Source: Melitaea cinxia
Taxonomy: Eukaryota; Arthropoda; Insecta; Lepidoptera; Nymphalidae
Assembly (NCBI RefSeq): GCF_905220565.1
Contig: NC_059396.1
Coordinates: 5,429,206 to 5,493,205 of the forward strand
Direction: 5' to 3'
DNA: 64,000 nucleotides
In this document: piece after piece, positions 10,466 through 21,213 of the stretch
Layout: every line of letters begins with the position of its first letter
How positions within the stretch are numbered: the first letter of the stretch is position 1
The notes under the pieces: model-generated
What the model saw: the letters and a program-made list of their open reading frames with translations, nothing else
Databases searched by the model: none
What the model was told of the DNA's origin: nothing
Program-made: the position numbers and the translations under genes

Positions 10466-10696
10466 TTAGGAACTCTCCGAATCACTCTCGTTACACTGTT
10501 GACAGTATATGTCAGAATGATCATAGCAAACAAATCTTGTACATTTCTTGCATTTTGTTGGTACTTTGCGATCGCATTTCCTCGGGCAGCTGTTGCAGCG
10601 TCCACGTCTTGCAGTAGTTGGCGGGACGCGATTTTCCAACTCATGCACTTCCGTCAGACGTTTTTTTACCTTGTTAGGAGTTACTCTGACTTCAAG
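10466..10696 (-). pseudogene. piggyBac-like transposase, C-terminal Cys-rich domain
   Basis: Open for 76 codons from after a TGA at 10697-10699 to the stop at 10466. It reads TPNKVKKRLTEVHELENRVP, then a cysteine cluster: CNSCPRKCDRK, CKKCTRFVCYDHS, CQQC. This C..C...C..C...VC..H....C..C spacing is the C-terminal zinc-binding domain of piggyBac transposases, which binds the transposon ends. The preceding catalytic domain is deleted. Close spacing to the element's left end supports its position as the gene's 3' end. Confidence 0.85.
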
Positions 10697-11017
10697 TCAT
10701 CGTTTTTGGTTATTATGAATAAGTTCAACAGACAATTGCCGTAAGAAATTACGCCCCGTGTGACTACGTGATTTTTCGGTATTTACTCGATGTACAATGA
10801 GTGCATTTATGCCTGAAACATTTATCAGGTGGAAGGAAATGGCTAACGGCCACCGTTTGGTTCACCTCCCTACGTTGAATGTACCACACAAGTGATTATT
10901 GGTGTCCATTCCTCATTAGTGCTGTTTTAAAATGTTATTATTTCAGGTTTCTGCTTGTCAGTTGAGGCTGGGTCGATATGAGTTACATGATGCATAAAAG
11001 ATAACAACACAACAGTT

Positions 11018-11125
11018 TTATTTGGTTTTTGAAAATAAGAAACCTGACCTTCCAACTTCTTCATCGTCAGAACCTCCTTCATCCTCTACCAACCATTGCG
11101 CAATTTCCTGTTCTCTCCTATCCAT
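11018..11125 (-). pseudogene. piggyBac-like transposase, N-terminal fragment
   Basis: From ATG at 11125 the minus strand encodes 35 residues, beginning MDRREQEIAQWLVEDEGG and continuing with an acidic SDDEE stretch, then stops. An 'R.EQEI..WL.E.' start followed by acidic residues is typical of the N-terminus of these transposases. The D/D/D catalytic core that should follow is absent. Confidence 0.7.
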
Positions 11126-11756
11126 GACTAACTCTGACAAAAAGACAAAACTCGTTGTAAAACATATTTATAACAAACATTTATTCACTGAACATACAAT
11201 AATACAAATATAATGCATTATTCACAAAAAAATACATAAAATAAAAAACTTACCTCTTCCAAAAAAGTAACGTAATTACTCGCACGGGGTCACCACTGAA
11301 GAGTGCAGCGACGCATCCTTCCACTCCTGTGACTTGGTTGCTGGTAAAATACAAACTTAGACGCGCGTTATGAAGCTAGCGAGGGTGCGGGGGAAATCGG
11401 GCCGAGCCAAGTGCTTCATTTTTTAATCCGAAAATGCTTTGACCCCATGCGAGTAATTAAGGGTTAAAAGAGTTGGCAGCTTATTGTTTTGCCTGGCTAC
11501 GAAATAAACAAAGCAATCTATGAGTATAGATGGGTACCTATGGGTAGCATGTAAAAGTTTTATGCCTTTTATACATCGTCATTAGCAGTGTTCGAATTAA
11601 TCATGTTTAAATAGAGTATTATTTTCCATAAATCTTGTATGTATTGTTTTTACCACATCAACTTTTGAAAGAGATGAAGGCGTTTTATCTAAGACCAAAA
11701 TTGCAAGTCAATGTGCGTTTAAAAATGATAATACAAAGATTAATTTTAGCTATCTT

Positions 11757-12088
11757 TAACTTCGCTTCAGACTGTAATATCTAACTGTTGGGCATAGGCC
11801 TCTTTCCCCATGGAGGAGAAAGATCCACCGCGCTGCTTCCAATACGGGTTGGCGGATATATTCCCTACTATGAGTAACGATCGCTATCAGGTGTACATGA
11901 TAACAACCGGAACCGAGCGCGTACTTTCCGAGGCACGGTGGGGAGACCCAAAAGGATTGCACCAGCACCCAGACCACGGCAAACATCTGTATGGCCAATA
12001 AAAATGTTTATCATATGCGGGGATTGAACCCGCAACAGCCAGCGCAACAGACACAAAACAGTGCTATGACCGTAGCGCCAGCTTCATT
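11757..12088 (-). mobile_element. Family C tRNA-related SINE, near full length
   Basis: Minus orientation. The head at about 12088 reads GCTGGCGCTACGGTCATAGC and, 40 bases on, GCGGGTTCAATCCCCGC. These resemble the A and B boxes of an RNA polymerase III promoter. The tail carries the conserved GGGCATAGGCC..TTTCCCCATG.AGGAGAA block on the plus strand, seen at six places in the window. It is not a functional tRNA gene: no cloverleaf closes. Confidence 0.7.
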
Positions 12089-12439
12089 AAATAAAATTCA
12101 AGGTTAATTAAAAATTCCATTAAAATACCTTTTTTAACATGTAGGTTACTAAACCGTATTGTTTTTAGATAACTTGAAAGATCTAGTTGTATAATCAGAA
12201 TAATTTTCTGTGTGGCATGAATCACAAAAAAATCTCATACTCGATGTTTGTAAAATAATACAATACTAACATCACTTAGTCCATGCGAATATGAAAGGAC
12301 GTCGCAAGCAAATAGGGTAAACAAAAGGGAGAAAACTACAAATCGTGGTCGGTTAAAGTGACTTCAAATACGAAAAAAGGGAAAGTTGGAGGCATTGTGA
12401 TCGGGTATCACAATTTAGATCAGTGTAGAGTGAGACTTA

Positions 12440-12556
12440 TTTGATTAAACTAGGAGTTGAGAAGGAGATTTAAGTTAGTGAAGTTAGAAAGAGAGAGAGT
12501 TACGTTTCGTAAGTTTTACTTCAGTCGTGTGGTCTAAAGCACACACACTAAGCACA
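12440..12556 (+). repeat. Family E fragment
   Basis: AGAAAGAGAGAGAGTTACG..., GTTTTACTTCAGTCGTGTGG and TCTAAAGCACAC match the right half of the E copy at 59754-59973. Confidence 0.6.
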
Positions 12557-15319
12557 CTTTTTTTGTGTACAGGAAATTACGAGCTATTTAACCCAAATTA
12601 AAGATCTCTTTCTCATCAACTTTTAATGTAAAAATAATTGCAAAAAACGATAACTTTCTTTTTTATTTGAATTCATATCAATGCCGTCGTTATCTTTACT
12701 TTCATAATTTGATTTAAACTTACCATTTGGACGTCCACTGTTTCAGCAAAGTTTCACGTTCTAATTAGAGCATCCACATTGTATTACTATATCATATTTG
12801 TCGACAATGGCATCCTTTATGTAGCAAACAATCGTGTTGCTGATGAATTTCGGTCTATGTCTGAGCCGTGTCTTTGTGTTCGGCCTCCCTCTAGTGGACA
12901 CACAATGGAACAAAAGTTGTTCAATGGCGGCGCAGCACCTAATACCCGGCCCACCCCTCTTTTGTTTTGGGTAATGTTCGACTTTTATGGATATTTTCAA
13001 TGGATTATAATCAGAGAATAAAGTTGCGAACTCTATACCATTAATCGCTTTTGGATATTTAGATATATTATAGATGGTATTTTCTTTTATCAATCTCGTG
13101 AGTGAATTAATAATTTAATTTTAAATATAAAGTTCATACTAAGAAATAAATTGCACAGATAGATTTAAGTCAGTCATATAAAGTCACCATATCAAATCGC
13201 ATTTCTGCTGGGAAAATAGAAAATAGGAAAATATCGTTTTACAAAAAAGTAACAAAAAGACGTTGAATATTTTATAATACAATAGAGTCAAATGAAAATT
13301 CGCTACAATATTTTTTATGGATATTTTATATGGACAGATCAATCAATACAAACCATCATACAATATTTATTGAAAGCTAGAGACTCGGACAGCCCAAGAT
13401 AGTTACGCAAAACTCGAGTATATAATATAGTTGGTACAGCGGCTCAGATAACTCATAATGCAGTTTGCGTTTGAAAGCAAACGCCACACTTCCCCCGATC
13501 GGATTTTCCACGATAATCGTGACAAAAGAACTCTGCGGTGCCGTATATTCTGCAAGTTGCGACGCACACGCCCGCGTCTATTCACATCGAGCGGATAAGC
13601 AGTTATCCATAGAATAACGTATTCATTCATTTTAAACAAAGAAATAGGTATACATTTTGTTTAACAATATTTACGATAATACAGACCGTATTTTGCATAT
13701 GAGGCACATACTTTTTTAAAATATTTTCTAAAGATACTTTTTGTTTGCATGCGCTAATTACGAGATCTATTTTTCAGGTTTTTAAAAATATTTATGACTA
13801 GACAATTCGTTAAATCATTATCGAATTTAATACACCGAATGCATGTCACGTTAATGTCAGATGTTTTGATTTATATTTATTAGTTAATTGGGATAAATTT
13901 GAAAATTAAATGTAAATAATTATTGTGTATATTAGTTTTAATCGTCTTCATATAATAGTTTTTTTTTTTTGTTATAGCCATAAATGGAATTGACGTTCAT
14001 CTTAAGTGATCACCATTTGGGAATATATCTAATTACAGCATCAGAGGGGCCACAAACTCCTCCTTAATAAAGTAAGCAAAACGGAAGGAAAGGTACTGAC
14101 TTCTGGATATATTAAGAGTAATACCCACCAGTACATCGCATATTAGCAAATTTATGACTGTGTTATAACGCAGTAGTATAATCGAGCTAGCCTTACACAA
14201 TCTGTAGTCATATAAGGATTAGCTAATAACATCTAGAAAATGGTTCATATTGTTGAGAATTATTTGTAATAAGAGTCCAGTATTGAATTTCAATTCGAGT
14301 GGAACTGTGACAGACGTTTAGCTATTTGACGTTCAAAATTTTATTCTGGGCTAGCTATAGTCACGGCATCGTCTGCGCAAAAGTATTACTTGTTATGATG
14401 TCGTGTGGTTGTAGTTATGTTATCATTGTAATGCTCGGAATTAAAAACATTATTTTTCGTTATGATATACTTATTTTCTCTTCTCTTACAATGGACTCAC
14501 ATCGTTATTCAAATTATAATGACATTTGGTTTGACAAAACGAATTAATTTGAATAAAACAAAGACTACATGTTTCTCGAATTTTTGACATAAACTTAGTA
14601 ATTATTAGTGATACGTTTTCAAACAAATTATCTTGCATTGAGTTTGTTATACATTATATAAAGAAGTTAAGTAGTAATTTTCTATTGTTATAGCTATAAA
14701 GGTGACATTCAACGATCCTTTATATCATTCATATCATACATACAAAGGCGAATCTAGCTGCTGTATTCCAAAATACAATATAAAGGGCCCGCACATTGTG
14801 ATAATTAAAGTGACCGCGAGTGAATACGATCGCTCGAGCAGCGAGACTGCAGGTTATTATTGTCAGGCTGAAATAAATTACTTATTAAGGAAATATGAAC
14901 TACGGCTTAAAATGAGTTTTTTAAAGATCATTATTTATATATCGTTCTATAATCTATTGAGTAATCGTCATTGATTCAACTTTTCGTTTTCAATCCTTCG
15001 TTTTATTACACAGAGCTTATCTATTACTAATTGACTATTGTTCCTTTCTGACTGACTTGTTCAGAGGAGTATAAAGATCTTACAGAAAATTAACGTGAAA
15101 AATTAGAATCCATATTCAAAGTTTTCCATTATATTTCACTTTCTTAGAGGACAACACGACCCTGAATAAAAAAAACCTATCGTAATGAGTTGTGTGATTG
15201 TCTAACTGTACAAAAACGAAACACAAAAAAAGAAAAGTTGTTTTTAATTATTGATTTAAAAAAAACAACCTAACCTAACTCAACAACCTTTTTAACAAGT
15301 TACACAATAACAATTGTCT
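12557..15319. other. Long gene-free stretch
   Basis: No gene supported. Frames on both strands are short and lack splice or codon support. Single-copy GC-richer patches lie at 12830-12980, 13440-13620 and 14740-14870. Confidence 0.45.
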
Positions 15320-15669
15320 TGCAATGTACTGTGTGGCTACGGTACTAAAGAATATAGCCACCCCCTCTCTTCCCGTGGGTGTCGTAAGAGGCGACTAAGG
15401 GATAACACAGTTCCGCTACCACCTTGGAACTTAAAAAGCCGACCGGTGGCGGGATAACCATCCAACTGCTGGCTTTGAAATACACAGGCCGAAGACGGGC
15501 AGCAGCGTCTTCGGTGCGACAAAGTCAGTAAGTACTGCGGTCACCAACCCGCTTGCCCAGCGTGGTGACTATGGGCAACAAACATGAGTTCACGTTATTT
15601 TTGGCGTTAACTTGTGGAGGCCTATGTCCAGCAGTGGACTGTATAGGCTGTAATGATGATGCAATGTAC
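15320..15669 (+). mobile_element. RTE-type retroposon with 10-bp target duplication
   Basis: TGCAATGTAC flanks the insert (15320-15329 and 15660-15669). The 330-bp body has CCCTCTCTTCCCGTGGGTGT, GTCGTAAGAGGCGACTAAGG, CGGTGGCGGGATAACCATCC and the common tail GGCCTATGTCCAGCAGTGG, ending (ATG)n. 5' truncation and a short microsatellite tail are typical of RTE-mobilised copies. Frames inside are not genes. Confidence 0.85.
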
Positions 15670-18600
15670 ATGTGTAGTTTTTATCAGATTGCTCGAAAGC
15701 GAAAAAAGTCAATATTCATAATATCGAGGCAATGTGACAAATAATGAAGTTTAAATTATAATTATTTTCTCCAAGTAGCTTATGCATTATTCATTGAGCG
15801 GATTAAAAAAAATGTCTCAATTAATTTGTCACTTGTTCTATAATATTTAGACATATACACTAAAACACACACAACACATCGGAACATTCAGCGAAAACTA
15901 AGACAAGCTTTATTGTAACATATGGAAGTTTCTAAATGAAGTGCAATGTAAACATTCAATTTGCGTTAGACACATTTTTGAAGGGGAAACTGTATACCGT
16001 TACATTTAGGAAACGACAGCGGTGTGAAAAGATTTCCTCATGTATACATATGGTGTTTACACGATGGAACAGTGTTTATAATTACATTTTATCGAGGGTT
16101 CTTATACATGAATTTATAAATAGAAAAAAATGTTTTAATCTATTAATAAATTTTCTTGTTCCAAACTTAAAATGCTGTAATTTAAGGATATTCTTTTAAG
16201 TTGATCTAAATTAAAACTATCTTCGTAGAGGCAAAATTAGAAAAATTGTAAAATTATAATTTATACAACAATGCCACGATATTGACTTTTAAAAATACTA
16301 TTGTGTTTCACATAATTATAAAAATTATATAGTAAGTAAAATTGAAATAGGTATATATTTTTGTATTTGTTTAATGAATAAGAAACAGACACGGTTTAAA
16401 ATAGAATAAATTTGTTTCCTTCTGACTTATTTAACTCTATCTTGTATGCACCTACACATTAATTTCAAAATTAGGTGTATGAAATAGTAATGTTATCTAA
16501 TTAGATTGTGCGACGTCGGCTCCTTCCGCGATCTATTGTGCCGAGGACAATGACTGCTAATTCCTGATCTATGTAACTTCCTACATTGTTCCCTGTCAGG
16601 GGTGATACGTACAAATCACTGTTAAAGTATAAAAGAGCACACAAGATAAATAGTCTTTACTAATGTTATGTATCGTATATGAACAGTTCGTTTCAGTATC
16701 AGTTCACAAAAATGGTAATCAGATTTCAAATTATTTTTGCGTTGTTTAATACAAGTAGTAACTAGTGATGTTTTAAATTCGCGGACGGAGTCTATAGTGA
16801 CCGGCCCCTCCCACCGGTGACGCTGTAAAGGCCAGTAGGGCCACAGTAACAAACATTTTGAATAAAAAAGACGATTTAAAAATATTTTTTTTAGCTACGG
16901 TTAATTTGTGTAAAATCATGATCACTGATATATGTAATATTGTATTTATAATATTAGATAGATATAAAGCTATATTTTAGTTTTACACTTCAAGTGTAAG
17001 TTTAAGTTAATACTATAAGTACATATTCTAATACAGAGCAACGTAATGCGGTAACCCTATAACAATGTACTGTTGACAGCATTTACTATTATCTTACTAA
17101 GCGATGTATTCCTAATACATCTATAAAATTTAATTAATATAGTTGTTATAGTTTAATTTAAATTCTAACAAGATGATATATTAAAAAGTACTATATATGG
17201 TTGAGTACTTACAGCTCAAGTTTTCTTTTACAATATTTTAACTTGCTTAGAATATTTAAGTATATGCATATTTGTGAAATCGATATCAAATTATTCCGAT
17301 AGGAAAGGTGGCGCAATTTAAAAATACAAACGAATCAATACTACACTTGACGCTGATGACACTTATCGCTGTCCATCGCGGGTCATCTCAACACCGACCC
17401 CTGTGTCGCTCGTATTCGTATCCTGTAATTAATTGACGAATAAATCGATGTTGGATTTTGATTTGATGTCCTAGAAAGGTGTAATTTAGAAAAAATATTT
17501 TTTCTTAACAAAAATGACATGAATATATGGAAATATTAGATATATGGAATATAAGTGGTAAATACATTCTATAGAGCTATAAAATACTTTGAAGTTAAAA
17601 TTATGTTATATCTGAGTACATACTTGTACGGCTGTATACAAAATAAATTATTATATTTGTCGGAGTATTATAACAATTGAAGCTATAGTCATAAATAAAT
17701 TTTATGTTGCATGAATATGACGTAGTTAAGTAATCCATTATGTTAAATTTTCGAAAACAATTCATTGATGTCTAATGACGTAACTTCACTACTGATAGAC
17801 AAAGCCTGTCATATACCACATTCACTCCTTTATTCTACACCATTTGTTTTCATACAATGTACTCCAAAATTGTGATCCATCACCGGATTTGAATAACATA
17901 ACATTGAATAGTTGGCTTGTGCCACACGGCTAGTTTTAAAAGATCTCCAGAAATTTCTAAGCACTTGCTTACGAGACGCTTTACGAGAGTATATTTCACG
18001 GGATACAAAGAGGTGGAAGGATCAAGTTTATCTGGTAGTACTGAACTATTGTTGAGGCGTCGATTTTGAGTACGAATTGTCATAGGCATAAATTGAATAG
18101 TTTTATTATCTATTGCTTTTGATAAATCTAAATTTGTATATACAATTAAAATAAATATTAAGCGATTCACATTTTAAAGCCTGCTGCTCTTCTTGAAGCC
18201 TGTGCTCTACAACGTATTGCATTTTTTTTAAATATCTTATCAAAAATCGACCGTTCCAGCGGGGACCGAAATTGCAACTCCGATTGACCGTGTTGGTGCC
18301 AATTTAGCTATGGAACGACGTACTCGTTAGATCGAAATTTTTGATATGATGATTTTATATTCGGTTCTAAGCGACATTTTTGATTAATTCTGTAACACAA
18401 AAATAAATAGAACATATTGCATGTTCAAAATTGCTTCATTAAATTATTTTATATTATAATAGAAGAGAGAGTTGTATAAAAAACACAATAAAAAACTATG
18501 TTTAAAAAACAGACTTTAAACACTAAAAATCAAAAGATAACTTAATAAATATGTAATTTGAAACACGTCTTCTTATGTAAACCTACTTACAACCGTTATT

Positions 18601-18879
18601 AAAATATTATTATTTGTATGTGCTAATCTATTTATAGGTTTGAAAGTCAGTCTCAGACTCTAAACAAAATAAAACTTAATATTACAAACAGCTAAAATGA
18701 ATATTGGTAAATACTATAATTAAATTCTACTACAAAGTCACCGCCTGAGTTCATCAGTACCTATCAGTAGACAGCACTAAAAAAATATAATAGACTAGAG
18801 AATGGAAGACGTGTTTCAAATTAAATCTTTATTAAGTTATATTTTGCTTTTCGGTTTTCGGAGTCGCTTTTTTAACGCA
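15670..18879. other. Long gene-free stretch
   Basis: Nothing I can support as a gene. GC-richer single-copy patches lie at 16510-16600, 16780-16850, 17340-17430 and 18230-18330. Confidence 0.45.
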
Positions 18880-19135
18880 GTTTTTTGGAGTATAACTTTT
18901 TTACGCACGCTTGACTTGAGGAGTAATCTGGTGAATGTCTGACGAGAGCGTTACGAAGAGTGTAATCGGGCGAGACGAACGGAAGTTGAGAGGGAGATAT
19001 AAGTTAGATGGAGTTAAAGAAGTTTTACTTCAGTCTGCAAAAGAACACTCGTTTTATTTTCGAAGTAAAACTTCTTTACGCACGCTTGACTTGGGGAGTA
19101 AGCTGGTGAATGCGTGATGAGAGAGAGGTGCGAGC
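18880..19135 (+). repeat. Two family E elements in tandem
   Basis: TTACGCACGCTTGACTT begins near 18901 and again near 19075, each preceded by an AACTT(C)TTT block. The first copy ends GAAGTTTTACTTCAGTC near 19034. The second, after AAGTAAAACTTCTTTACGCA, is cut off at about 19135. Confidence 0.7.
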
Positions 19136-19190
19136 ACACATCTTCTTTCTTTCTTTCTCTCATAGTCAGTTACGTTTTTTGGCTAAGATC

Positions 19191-20132
19191 TAGATTAGGT
19201 AAAACCGAATTTCGGGACCGTGGGGGGATCGGGGGGGAGAGGGTGGGAAACGCTACCCCTGGTACCACTGTCACACCTCGGAACCCCATGGTTATGGAGA
19301 TATCCATGGTTAAAGTTTTGAGGTTAGAAGAAGAATTTCGAAAGTTAGAGGAACGCTTGGCTCCGGCGCTACGGGAAGTGCAGCCCTTGCGTGCGAAAGC
19401 ACGCTCACTCATGCTCCGTACAAAAAAAACCGAATTATGGGGTTTTTGGGTGTGGAGGGTGGAGGGTGTAGGGGAATCTATACAAGGTAACACTGTCATA
19501 CCTCAAAACCCCATGGTTATGGAGATATCCATGGTTAAAGTTTTGAGGTTAGAAGAAGAATTTAAAGCTATTATAATACCTTTGAGCTCGTACTGTTTGC
19601 ATTGTGTGACAAATCGACACTTTTAAACAAAATAACGCGTCAGACATAATATTCTAATAAAATTAGTAACATTGCGTGCTAGAATATAGGTTTAGAAATT
19701 CGAAAAATACCCAAAACCGAATCGGAGCACCCCACTGTCCACGTGGTCTTGGTCTGTCCTACCCCTAGAGTGTTTTTTTTGTGCCGCGGAGGCGCGAAGG
19801 GAGGGCAGCCCTCGCCCGCCGTGCGAAAGCGCGCGAACGAATGCGTAGAGGAGCGGCTGAGGCTGGTCGCCGAAGGCGACCAGCCTCCGCTGCGGAACGG
19901 AGCATGAGTGAGCGTGCTTTCGCACGCAAGGGCGGAAGGGCTGCACTTCCCGTAGCGCCGGAGCCAAGCGTTCCTCTAACTTTCGAAATTCTTCTTCTAA
20001 CCTCAAAACTTTAACCATGGATATCTCCATAACCATGGGGTTCCGAGGTGTGACAGTGGTACCAGGGGTAGCGTTCCCCACCCTCTCCCCCCCATCCCCC
20101 CACGGTCCCGAAATTCGGTTTTACCTAATCTA
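19191..20132. repeat. Large foldback: 229/236-bp inverted arms around 477 bp
   Basis: The left arm (19191-19419) is nearly identical to the complement of the right arm (19897-20132); the right arm has 7 extra bases. A third, partial, diverged copy of the arm sequence lies in direct orientation at about 19433-19565. The arms are GC-rich against AT-rich surroundings. Each arm holds an open frame containing NPMVMEISMVKVLRLEEEF; I do not recognise this and treat it as repeat sequence, though it stays open in all three copies. The element may be a foldback transposon or part of a larger one. Confidence 0.85.
19860..19886. repeat. 12-bp perfect GC hairpin, GAA loop
   Basis: AGGCTGGTCGCC-GAA-GGCGACCAGCCT, just inside the right foldback arm. 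A second small hairpin, GCGTGC-GAAA-GCACGC, lies inside each arm (about 19389-19404 on the left). Confidence 0.9.
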
Positions 20133-20824
20133 AAGCTTTACCCGTTTTTTTTTATATAAAGTTATGTCCACAGGCTTATAATGCGCGAGCTTTTGTTATT
20201 CCAATTTTTAGTTTTGTTAGTGATCGTTTACTACTGTAGCTTACATTGAGAGAACTAATTATTCTATCTTAGTATCCCTAATGCAGACGTTTGTCGTAAT
20301 GAATTATTGTCATTATTATCTATGACATATTATATATACTTACACTTATTTGCTATCTATAATATATATACACTTATTTTCTAGTTAACGTATATGTACA
20401 CTTATGATCTACTTGGCCTACTTACAATATACACTTAACCTATGTTATTATTAGTAAATTGTTATTTTATCCCTACATTAAATTACAATTTACTCTTACA
20501 AATAAGTATGCTACAATTCTGTTGTGTTGTCTTCACACCACAACACGTTTTAACATTTCGAGCACACCCTCAATGACGGCGGCATCCTTCACCTAAAGAA
20601 TGCAGCAGAATTTGCACAGTGTAATAAACTTTCATTCCAATTCCCAGCAATTCACTTTTGCAGGCGAAGTTCTATTTCAATAGGTAATCTAAATGGTTGC
20701 CTGATTATTTTTCACATTATCTTTACTAACGTCATATTTAATTACGTTTCATATACATTAAATTTCTAATCATAATTTCGCATTATTTGTTTATTACTAT
20801 TGTAGAACACTTTTAAGTACATAA
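20133..20824. other. Gene-free AT-rich DNA
   Basis: Nothing recognised. Confidence 0.45.
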
Positions 20825-21140
20825 TTGTGTTTGCTCGCAGATGATAAAAACCGACTTAAATTACATCGACAAGTAATACAACGTAAGTAGATGAACGAAA
20901 AATTAACAAACGCACTAGTCGTCACTATGATTTTCGAGGATTTCTCTCAATTTCTCTGGGATTCCATCACCAGATCCTGATTTCCTTATCATGGTACCAC
21001 ACTTGGGATATCTCCTTTCCAACAAAAAAAGAATTATCAAAATCGTTTCAAAAACGACGAAATTATACCAGAATATACATAAAAATATATTTATTTATAT
21101 TTATTATAAACGGTTGAATTGAGTAACCTCTTCCTTTTTT
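20825..21140 (-). repeat. Family D element (copy D3)
   Basis: TTGTGTTTGCTCGCA, then AAAACCGACTTAAATTACATC at the left; GAATTGAGTAACCTC.TCC.TTTTTT at the right. Minus orientation, butted directly against D4. Confidence 0.75.
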
Positions 21141-21178
21141 AACCGACTTCCAAAAAAGGAGGAGGTTCTCAATTCGAC

Positions 21179-21213
<35 letters not shown>

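Larger units (their letters stand above)
10194..11467 (-). mobile_element. piggyBac-like element, internal deletion derivative
   Basis: TTAA at 10194-10197 and 11464-11467 flanks 1266 bp whose ends are a perfect 17-bp inverted repeat, CCCTTAATTACTCGCAT. Related sub-terminal copies of the 'CTCGCAYGGGGTCA' motif occur near 10230 and 11280, the first followed by a GGGGTCA/TGACCCC palindrome. CCC ends plus TTAA are diagnostic of the piggyBac superfamily. Full elements are about 2.3-2.5 kb, so about half is missing; both ends of the transposase gene remain. Confidence 0.88.

Noticed and set aside
12010..12088. Possible tRNA gene on the minus strand
   Set aside because: B-box-like sequence is present, but no acceptor or anticodon stem pairs; it is a SINE head.
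19114..20081. 170- and 129-codon frames as real genes
   Set aside because: Both are made of the same foldback arm read on opposite strands; no start, intron or known domain supports a host gene.
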